This document shows positions 33,009 through 39,539 of a stretch of DNA of 43,946 nt, piece by piece. Origin of the DNA: DATJPY01 sp035506135. Lineage in GTDB: Bacteria > Myxococcota_A > UBA9160 > PR03. The stretch is taken from the NCBI GenBank assembly GCA_035506135.1, contig DATJPY010000115.1, positions 1-43,946 of the forward strand. The letters run 5' to 3'. The position numbers were made by a program, and so were the translations under genes. Position 1 is the stretch's first letter, and the number at the start of each line of letters is the position of its first letter. The notes beneath the pieces are model-generated. The model did no database searches. It saw only the letters and a program-made list of their open reading frames with translations, and was not told where the DNA came from.

Positions 33009-34051
33009 GCGCGCCGCAGGGCAGCCCGGCGCCTCCGCGCGTGCGCACCTATCGCGACGCGGTGCGCGAGGCGCTGCGCGACGCGCTGCGCCGCGACCCG
33101 CGCGTCTTCCTGATGGGCGAGGACGTGGGGCGTTACGGTGGCTGCTTCGGCGTCTCGCGCGGACTTCTCGAGGAGTTCGGTCCGGAGCGCATCCGCGACA
33201 CGCCGCTCTCGGAGTCGGCGTTCGTCGGCGCCGGGATCGGCGCCGCGCTCGGCGGCATGCGTCCGATCGTCGAGATCATGACAGTGAACTTCAGCCTGCT
33301 CGCGCTCGACCAGATCGTGAACAATGCCGCCACGATCCTGCACATGTCGGGCGGACAGTTCCACGTCCCCCTGGTGATCCGCCTGACGACGGGCGCGGGC
33401 CGACAGCTCGCCGCACAGCACTCGCACAGTCTGGAGGGCTGGTATGCGCACATCCCCGGCATCAAGGTGCTCGCCCCCGCCACGCTCGAGGACGCCAGGG
33501 GCATGCTCTGGACCGCACTCGAGGATCCCGATCCCGTGTTGATCTTCGAGCACGGCTCTCTCTACAACGCGGAGGGCGAGCTCGCGCCCGACGCCGGCGC
33601 CGTCGCGATCGAGCGCGCAGCCGTCCGAAGGCGCGGAACCGACGTCTCGCTCTTCGCGTACGGCGGCACGCTCGGCAAGGCGCTGGCCGCCGCCGACGCG
33701 CTCTCGAACGAGGGGGTCTCCGCCGAGGTGGTCGACCTGCGCACGCTGCGCCCCCTCGATACCGAGACGATCCTCGACTCGATCGGCCGAACGCACCGCG
33801 GCGTCGTGGTCGACGAGGGCTGGCGAAGCGGAAGCCTCTCCGCCGAGGTGGTGGCGAGGGTCGTGGAGCACGCCTTCTTCGAGCTCGATGCACCGCTCGA
33901 GCGCGTGTGCAGCGCCGAGGTCCCGATGCCCTACGCGAAGCACCTCGAGGAGGCGGCGCTCCCTCAGGTGCCGCGCATCGTGGAGGCCGCGCGGCGCACG
34001 CTCGCCGGAGCGCAGGCCGCCGCGGTGCCGACGGGGAGCGGCCGTGGCTGA
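33005..34051 (+). CDS. pdhB: Pyruvate dehydrogenase E1 beta subunit
   Basis: 348 residues. Transketolase-like pyrimidine domain with FLMGEDVGRYGGCFGVSRGL, DTPLSESAFVGAGIGAALGG and the cofactor-contact EIMTVNFSLLALDQIVNNA (19 residues). A C-terminal transketolase domain follows (VSAEVVDLRTLRPLDTETI, VVVDEGWRSG). Forms the alpha2beta2 E1 with the upstream subunit. GTG start coupled to pdhA (GTGA); its 3' end overlaps the E2 start by eight bases. Confidence 0.9.
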   Translation: MSAPQGSPAPPRVRTYRDAVREALRDALRRDPRVFLMGEDVGRYGGCFGVSRGLLEEFGPERIRDTPLSESAFVGAGIGAALGGMRPIVEIMTVNFSLLALDQIVNNAATILHMSGGQFHVPLVIRLTTGAGRQLAAQHSHSLEGWYAHIPGIKVLAPATLEDARGMLWTALEDPDPVLIFEHGSLYNAEGELAPDAGAVAIERAAVRRRGTDVSLFAYGGTLGKALAAADALSNEGVSAEVVDLRTLRPLDTETILDSIGRTHRGVVVDEGWRSGSLSAEVVARVVEHAFFELDAPLERVCSAEVPMPYAKHLEEAALPQVPRIVEAARRTLAGAQAAAVPTGSGRG

Positions 34052-35231
34052 GTTCCGCATGCCCTCGCTCGGCGCCGACATGGAAGCCGGCACGCTGGTC
34101 GAGTGGCGGGTGCGGGTCGGCGACACGGTTCGGCGTGGGGACATCGTCGCAGCGGTGGACACCGACAAGGCGACGATCGAGGTGGAGGTCTGGCAGGACG
34201 GCGTCGTCGAGGAGCTGCTGGTTGCGCCGGGCACGAAGGTTCCCGTAGGCGCACTCCTCGCGCGGCTCGGTCCGCCCCCGGGTGCCCCGCCACAGCCTGC
34301 CGAGATGCGCCCCGCCGTACCGCCGCGGCCGGAGCCGATCCCCATCGAGGTGGCGCCCCCCGCACCGGTACCCGCCGAGCCCACTCCCCGTCCGTCGCCC
34401 GCGCCCCGCGTGCGCGCGACGCCGCTCGCGAGACGGGTCGCGCACGAGCTCCATGTCGATCTCGCAGTCGTTCAAGGCGAGGGGCCCGGCGGTGCCATCA
34501 CGCGCGCGGACGTCGAGCGCGCGGCGGGTCGCGCGGTGGCGGGCGCAACGGCCGCGGCGCCCGATCGACTCGGGGGCATGCGGCGGGCGATTGCCACCGC
34601 GATGGCGCGCTCCAAGCGCGAGATTCCGCACTACTACCTCGGCACGCGGATCGATCTCTCCCGCGCGCTCGCCTGGCTCGCCGCCGAGAACACGCCGCGC
34701 CCCGTGGCTGCCCGGATGCTGCCGGCCGCGCTCCTGCTGCGCGCCGTCGCGCTCGCCGCCCGCGAGGTGCCGGAGATGAATGGATTCTTCGAGAACGGGG
34801 AACTCCACCTCGCATCCGCCGTCAACCTCGGCGTGGGCATCGCCCTGCGCCAGGGCGGCCTCGTGGCGCCGGCCCTCCTCGACGGGGACCGCAAGAGCGC
34901 CGACCAGATCATGCGCGAGCTCGCCGATCTGGTGCGGCGCGCACGCACCGGCGTGCTGCGCAGCTCCGAGATGGGCTCCGCCACGCTCACGGTCACCAAT
35001 CTCGGCGACCTCGGCGTCGAGAGCGTCTACGGCGTCATCCATCCGCCGCAGGTCGCGCTGGTGGGCTTCGGTCGCATCCGCGAGCAGCCCTGGGCGATCG
35101 ACGGCCTGCTGGGGGTCCGCCCCGTCGCCGTCGCTACGCTGGCTGCGGACCACCGCGCGAGCGACGGCCATCGCGGCGCCCGATTCCTCGCCGCGATCGA
35201 CCGCCTGCTGCAGGAGCCGGAGAAGCTATGA
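34044..35231 (+). CDS. pdhC: Dihydrolipoamide acyltransferase E2
   Basis: 395 residues: one lipoyl domain (about 1-75) with the lipoylated Lys42 in VDTDKATIE, then a Pro-rich linker. A peripheral-subunit-binding domain follows (about 118-155, TPLARRVAHEL, GPGGAITRADVERA). The catalytic domain ends with ADHRASDGHRGARFL, which holds the active-site His and Asp. Transfers acetyl from lipoate to CoA. The catalytic domain is somewhat short and there is a single lipoyl domain. No lipoamide dehydrogenase (E3) gene accompanies it, so E3 must come from elsewhere. Confidence 0.92.
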   Translation: MAEFRMPSLGADMEAGTLVEWRVRVGDTVRRGDIVAAVDTDKATIEVEVWQDGVVEELLVAPGTKVPVGALLARLGPPPGAPPQPAEMRPAVPPRPEPIPIEVAPPAPVPAEPTPRPSPAPRVRATPLARRVAHELHVDLAVVQGEGPGGAITRADVERAAGRAVAGATAAAPDRLGGMRRAIATAMARSKREIPHYYLGTRIDLSRALAWLAAENTPRPVAARMLPAALLLRAVALAAREVPEMNGFFENGELHLASAVNLGVGIALRQGGLVAPALLDGDRKSADQIMRELADLVRRARTGVLRSSEMGSATLTVTNLGDLGVESVYGVIHPPQVALVGFGRIREQPWAIDGLLGVRPVAVATLAADHRASDGHRGARFLAAIDRLLQEPEKL

Positions 35232-35473
35232 CCCGCGAGGACATCCGCACCGCCGTGCTGGCCTCCCTGGCCGAGATCGCTCCCGAAGCCGATCTCGCAC
35301 GACTCCCGCCCGGCGCCGAGCTTCGCGAAGTGCTCGACCTCGACTCGATGGATTTCCTGCGCTTCCTGCAGGCACTCGCCGAGGCGACCGGGATCGAGGT
35401 GCCCGAGTCCGAGGTCTCCAAGCTCGCGACGCTCGGAGCCTGCATCGACTATCTGGCCGCGCGCGCTGGCTGA
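35228..35473 (+). CDS. Acyl carrier protein appended to the PDH operon
   Basis: 81 residues with the four-helix carrier fold. The phosphopantetheine attachment site is LDLDSMDFL (Ser40), with the acidic helix II expected of an acyl carrier protein. The ATG overlaps the E2 stop (ATGA), so it is made with the PDH complex. An acyl carrier protein here is unusual; it may accept acyl groups from the dehydrogenase or the AMP-forming ligase, but no partner synthase is nearby. Convergent with groEL across 36 bases. Confidence 0.88.
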   Translation: MTREDIRTAVLASLAEIAPEADLARLPPGAELREVLDLDSMDFLRFLQALAEATGIEVPESEVSKLATLGACIDYLAARAG

Positions 35474-35509
35474 ACGGGAGAAGAAGGGACCGCGCCCTCC
35501 TGTCGCCGA

Positions 35510-37129
35510 TCACATCATCTCCGAGGGAGCCCTCTCCTCCTTCTTCTCTTCCTCGATCTCGGTGAGCGTGGCCTCGGCCAGCAGCAGCACGCTCGCCACC
35601 GAGACGGCGTTCTCCAGTGCGAGGCGCACGACCTTGGTGGGATCGACGATGCCGGCCTCGACGAGGTCCACGTACTCGAGCCGTCGCGCGTCGAAGCCGA
35701 ACGATCCGCTGCCTGCGCGCAGCCGGTCGACCACGACGCCGGGGTCGGCGCCGGAGTTGGCGGCGATCTGCCGTACCGGCGCCTCGAGCGCGTGGCGGAG
35801 GATCCGGATCCCTGTCGCCTCGTCGCCCTGGCACTTCCCCGCCTCTCGCTCCAGGGCCTCGATCAGGCGCAGCAGCGCGAGCCCGCCGCCGGGAAGGATC
35901 CCCTCGCCGATCGCCGCCTTGGTGGACGAGATCGCGTCGTCGAAGGCGTCCTTGCGGTTCTTCATCTCCGCCTCGGACGGAGCGCCGACCCGGATCACGG
36001 CGACGCCGCCGGCGAGCTTCGCCAGACGCTCCTCGAGCTTCTCGCGATCGTAGTCGGAGGTGGTGTCCTCGATCTGACGGCGGATCTCGCGGCAGCGGGC
36101 TTCGATGCGATCCCGGGCGCCCGCGCCCTCGATGATCGTGGTGTCGTCCTTGGTGACGACGACCTTCTTGGCGGAGCCGAGGTCGCGCAGTGTGGCATTC
36201 TCGAGCTTGAGTCCGAGTTCCTCGGCGAGGACCTGGCCTCCCGTCAGGATCGCCATGTCCTGGAGCATCTCCTTGCGGCGATCGCCGAAACCCGGTGCCT
36301 TCACGGCGGCGCAGCGCAGGGAGCCGCGGATCTTGTTGACCACCAGCGTCGCGAGCGCCTCGCCCTCCACGTCCTCCGCGACGATGAGCAGCGCGCGGCC
36401 CTCGCGCACAGCCTGCTCGAGCAGGGGCAGGAGATCCTTCATGCTGCTGATCCGCTTGTCGTGGAGCAGCACGAGCGGATCCTCGAGGACGGCCTCCATC
36501 TTCTCCGGATGCGTCACGAAGTAGGGAGAGAGGAAGCCCCGGTCGATCTGCATGCCCTCGACGACGCGAAGGGTGGTCTCGGTGCCCTTGGCCTCCTCGA
36601 CCGTGACGATTCCCTCGCCGCCGACCTTCTCGAGCGCCTCTGCGACGAGTCGCCCGATCTCGACGTCGTTGTGCGCGGAGATCGCGGCGACCTGGGCCTT
36701 CTCCTTGGAACCCGAGACCGGCCGCGAGACGGCTCGAAGGCCCTCGACCGCGCAGCGGACGCCGCGTTCGAGGCCGCGCTTCAGATCGATGGCGCTCGCG
36801 CCCGCCACCACGTTGCGGAGCCCTTCGGCGAAGATCGCGTGCGCGAGGATGGTCGCAGTCGTGGTGCCGTCGCCCACCGCATCCCCGGTGCGGACGGCGG
36901 CCTCGCGCAGCATGCGAGCGCCCAGGTTCTCCTCGGGATCCTTGAGGTTCACCTCCTTGGCGATGGTCACGCCGTCGTCGCACACGAGTGGGCTTCCCCA
37001 CTTGCGCTCGACCAGCACGCAACGGGACTTCGGCCCCAGCGTGACCCGGACCGCATCGGCCAGCGCGGTGGCGCCCGCCAGGATCTTGGCTCTCGCCTTG
37101 TCGCGGAAGAGCAGCTGTGTGTGTCCCAT
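35510..37129 (-). CDS. groL: GroEL-type chaperonin (solitary, divergent)
   Basis: 539 residues. Type I chaperonin motifs: VTLGPKSRCVLVE, DDGVTIAKEV, GDAVGDGTTTATILA (ATP site), KAPGFGDRRKEML and EGILPGGGLALLR. There is no groES upstream, and the C-terminus reads EEEKKEERAPSEMM rather than the usual Gly-Gly-Met repeat tail. The N-terminal LLFRDKARAKILAGATALAD differs from the common AKDIKFGEDAR-type opening. It is probably an accessory, stress-induced copy. A textbook sigma-54 promoter lies 28-43 bases upstream; there is no CIRCE element. Confidence 0.94.
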   Translation of the reverse strand: MGHTQLLFRDKARAKILAGATALADAVRVTLGPKSRCVLVERKWGSPLVCDDGVTIAKEVNLKDPEENLGARMLREAAVRTGDAVGDGTTTATILAHAIFAEGLRNVVAGASAIDLKRGLERGVRCAVEGLRAVSRPVSGSKEKAQVAAISAHNDVEIGRLVAEALEKVGGEGIVTVEEAKGTETTLRVVEGMQIDRGFLSPYFVTHPEKMEAVLEDPLVLLHDKRISSMKDLLPLLEQAVREGRALLIVAEDVEGEALATLVVNKIRGSLRCAAVKAPGFGDRRKEMLQDMAILTGGQVLAEELGLKLENATLRDLGSAKKVVVTKDDTTIIEGAGARDRIEARCREIRRQIEDTTSDYDREKLEERLAKLAGGVAVIRVGAPSEAEMKNRKDAFDDAISSTKAAIGEGILPGGGLALLRLIEALEREAGKCQGDEATGIRILRHALEAPVRQIAANSGADPGVVVDRLRAGSGSFGFDARRLEYVDLVEAGIVDPTKVVRLALENAVSVASVLLLAEATLTEIEEEKKEERAPSEMM

Positions 37130-37156
37130 CGGCTTTTCGCTCCCGATCCGGAATCG

Positions 37157-37172
37157 TGCAACGCACGTGCCA
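37157..37172 (-). promoter_or_regulatory. Sigma-54 promoter of groEL
   Basis: The minus strand reads TGGCACGTGCGTTGCA, an exact match to the consensus TGGCACG-N4-TTGCA. Predicted start is near 37146, about 17 bases before the ATG. Confidence 0.92.
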
Positions 37173-37253
37173 GGAGCGAGCGTCGATCGGGGATTCCCAG
37201 CGAGCCGATGTCCTCGATCGCCTCAGACTGGGGCGAGGTGCAACAGCCGAGAT

Positions 37254-37269
37254 CGGAGTGATTCTTGCT
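37254..37269 (+). promoter_or_regulatory. Possible sigma-54 promoter of the CarS-like gene
   Basis: CGGAGTGATTCTTGCT has the ten-base GG-to-GC spacing and a perfect TTGCT, but AGTG in place of CACG. Predicted start is near 37280, only four bases before the ATG, so translation would be nearly leaderless. Confidence 0.45.
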
Positions 37270-37283
37270 GCAGCACCCCGGAC

Positions 37284-37862
37284 ATGCTGCTCCGAGAGGT
37301 CATCGGCACCGCCTACCTGCTGCTGCCGCTCCTGGGGGGGGCAGTGCTGCATGGCCTGTGCCTTCGATACGGGTGGCTCGGGTTCCTGGCGCGCCCCATC
37401 GACGCGGGGAGGACACTCGGCGGGAAGCCTCTTTTCGGACACAGCAAGACCTTGCGCGGCCCGCTGGCCGTGGCCGCGGGGTCGGCGACCGTCTGGGCCG
37501 TGCAGCGTACGCTGCTCCATCGATTCGGAGCCTTCGCCGAGATCGAGCTCGTCGATCTCGCGAGCTTGCCGGGCTGGCTCGGCGCGCTGGCCGGCGGCGT
37601 CGCGGAGCTGACCGAGCTGCCGAACAGCTTCGTCAAGCGGCGTCTCGGCATCGCGGCAGGCGCTACCGCGCGCGGCCCGCTCTCGGTCCTCTTCTACCTC
37701 TGGGATCAGCTCGACGTACTGCTCGGCTTCTGGCTGGTCGTCGCCTGGTTCGTGCCTGCAACCCCGCTGCGAATCGCCCTGTCGATCGTGATCGTGGGCG
37801 GGATCCACCCGCTCCTGACGGTGGCGGGCTACCTGCTCGGCATGCGCCCGACGCCGCGCTGA
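37284..37862 (+). CDS. CDP-archaeol synthase (CarS)-like membrane protein
   Basis: 192 residues, about five hydrophobic segments. GGKPLFGHSKTLRGPLAV and the later SFVKRRLGIAAG...WDQLDVLLGFWLV match the CarS/CdsA-type CTP transferase pattern: LFG-x2-KT-x-RG, then SF-x-KRR-x-G and DQLD. In archaea CarS activates archaeol-type lipids with CTP; bacterial homologues are rarer and their substrate is unsettled. The second acidic motif reads ELTELPNSF where archaeal enzymes have a GD pair, so activity may differ. No ribosome binding site is evident before the ATG. Divergent from groEL. Confidence 0.75.
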   Translation: MLLREVIGTAYLLLPLLGGAVLHGLCLRYGWLGFLARPIDAGRTLGGKPLFGHSKTLRGPLAVAAGSATVWAVQRTLLHRFGAFAEIELVDLASLPGWLGALAGGVAELTELPNSFVKRRLGIAAGATARGPLSVLFYLWDQLDVLLGFWLVVAWFVPATPLRIALSIVIVGGIHPLLTVAGYLLGMRPTPR

Positions 37863-37950
37863 GAGGAGGATGTGCCACGCTGCGGAGGCCATGGCGGGTC
37901 ACTCTGACGCATCCCCGATCGGCGCGAGCCGTCCCAGCGGTGGCCGGGCC

Positions 37951-37966
37951 GGGCACGGCAGTTGCT
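37951..37966 (+). promoter_or_regulatory. Sigma-54 promoter of the HPF/cold-shock gene
   Basis: GGGCACGGCAGTTGCT differs from consensus only at the first base. GG and GC are ten bases apart. Predicted start is near 37977, thirteen bases before the ATG, with GGAGG at 37981-37985. Confidence 0.86.
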
Positions 37967-37989
37967 AGAGACTCCCGGGCGGAGGTCCC

Positions 37990-38529
37990 ATGGAGATCCA
38001 CTGGCATGGCCCGAGATTCCTGGATGTTGATCGGAGCACTGCGGAGGAACGGCTCCGCGCGCTCGCGAACGATCACACGGACCTGATCGACGTCCGGATC
38101 GACGCCCGGCTGACGGCCCATCACCGGCACGGAGGCCAGGAGGTTCGCATCGCTGGCACCTCGCGCGGCCAGACGATCGTCGCCGCCCGCACGCGGCCCG
38201 ATTTGAGCATGGCGCTCCGCGAGGCGGTCGCCGCCTTCCAGCGCGAGGTCTGGCGCATGCGGCACCGACGAACGCAGCGGCGAGACGAGACGATTCCGCA
38301 CCCCCCGGAGCTCGGGATCGTCGATCAGGTCTTCAGCGACCGCGGCTACGGCTTCATCCTCACGGACGGCGGCGAGCGCGTGTACTTCCACCGGAACGCC
38401 GTGCACGGGGGAATCGACTTCGATCGGCTGGCGGAGGGGCAACGCGTCGGCCTCAACCTCGAAGGTGGAGTCGAGGGCCCGCAGGCCACTGTCGTGGTGC
38501 CCGCGCCTCCCGACATCCCCTCTCCCTGA
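37990..38529 (+). CDS. HPF/RaiA-like ribosome hibernation domain fused to cold-shock domain
   Basis: 179 residues. The N-terminal part (about 1-98) fits the HPF/RaiA beta-alpha fold that binds the small ribosomal subunit and promotes hibernation. The C-terminal part (about 107-170) is a cold-shock domain with GIVDQVFSDRGYGFILTDGG (RNP1-like GYGFI) and VYFHRNAV (RNP2-like). It should bind ribosomes and RNA under stress; such fusions exist in other proteobacteria. GGAGG five bases before the ATG and a strong sigma-54 promoter. Convergent with the next gene; stops are 12 bases apart. Confidence 0.85.
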   Translation: MEIHWHGPRFLDVDRSTAEERLRALANDHTDLIDVRIDARLTAHHRHGGQEVRIAGTSRGQTIVAARTRPDLSMALREAVAAFQREVWRMRHRRTQRRDETIPHPPELGIVDQVFSDRGYGFILTDGGERVYFHRNAVHGGIDFDRLAEGQRVGLNLEGGVEGPQATVVVPAPPDIPSP

Positions 38530-38541
38530 GGCGCGGCTTGC

Positions 38542-39468
38542 CTAGTGCGCGGTGTGCGCGACCTCGGACCCGGTGGCAGCGGCAGCCGCCAGCGCCACAC
38601 GTCGAGGATCCATCAGGCCGCGCGGATCTCGGATCGCGCCCTCGTAGCTCAACAGGGGCGCAAGCGCAGGATCGGAGAGCACGTCGTAGATGGAGCGCGA
38701 CACTCCGTCGATCCGCACCTCGTGCCACACCAGGCGCACGCCGTGGCTGTAGTCGGCGTAGCGCACCCCGTGCACCGTGCTGAGCGGCTGGATCGGCTGG
38801 CCGTCGAGCCGGTGCCAGCCGTAGATCGCGACCCGGTCGGGGTGATCGAAGAGACGGTCGGTCAGGACCACGTCCTTCATGTGGCCGGAGATCAACGCGC
38901 CGAAGGGAGTGCCCAGCCGCTGGGCGTCGATCATCTCCTGGTGCCGCTCGTAGTAGGCGTTCGTGCGCATCCGAGGCCCCGCCGGCAGCGGCTGAGGCTC
39001 GAGGTGGACGCGCGCCTGCCGATAGACGGCGTCGACGATCTTCGGCGTCGGCACCACGCAGCCGAAGCGGGACGCGACGTCCGTGGCGGACGGCCAGGTG
39101 AGCGGCATGTACAGGAAGTCTTCGTCGGGACCGATCGCGAGGTAGTCGGGCAGGACCCAGATCGTGGCACTTCGCGCCTCGCCCCCGGGCGTCTGATCGT
39201 GCAGATCGATGGGCAGGAGCTGCCGCAGGAACTGCGGCATGTTGCCCCGCTCGATCTCGGCGACCGCGGCGCGCTGACGTTCGCTCTCCGGCCAGCCGTC
39301 GGTCTCCCGCGCGAACTGCGACCCCGTGATCGCGTCGCGCGGGCGCTGCGGAATCGGGAGTGCTCCCCGCTCGCCCGCGGGCGCGCTCGCGGTCGCGTGC
39401 GTAGACGCGAGGAGAGCGAGGGCTCCCAACAGGGCAATCTGGCCCAACACCAGCGCGCAGCGGCGCAT
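38542..39468 (-). CDS. Exported protein of unknown function
   Basis: 308 residues. A signal peptide (about 1-28, LVLGQIALLGALALLASTHA core) precedes a soluble domain without further membrane segments. Conspicuous blocks are WVLPDYLAIGPDEDFLYMPL, TPKIVDAVYRQARVHLEP, and GWHRLDGQPIQPLSTVHGVR followed by YADYSHGVRLVW. His and Asp residues cluster in the last block, which looks like an enzyme active site. I do not recognise the family. ATG has GGGGAG upstream. Divergent from the next exported protein across only 71 bases. Confidence 0.72.
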   Translation of the reverse strand: MRRCALVLGQIALLGALALLASTHATASAPAGERGALPIPQRPRDAITGSQFARETDGWPESERQRAAVAEIERGNMPQFLRQLLPIDLHDQTPGGEARSATIWVLPDYLAIGPDEDFLYMPLTWPSATDVASRFGCVVPTPKIVDAVYRQARVHLEPQPLPAGPRMRTNAYYERHQEMIDAQRLGTPFGALISGHMKDVVLTDRLFDHPDRVAIYGWHRLDGQPIQPLSTVHGVRYADYSHGVRLVWHEVRIDGVSRSIYDVLSDPALAPLLSYEGAIRDPRGLMDPRRVALAAAAATGSEVAHTAH

Positions 39469-39539
39469 CGCTCCCCCTGGTCCGCAGAGTCCCGAGTCCT
39501 GCATACTCCATCGGACATGACCGCGGACTGACTGAGCGG

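Noticed and set aside
35474..35509. AGGG...CCCT hairpin between acp and groEL
   Set aside because: Stem of four pairs only and no T-run; too weak to call a terminator.
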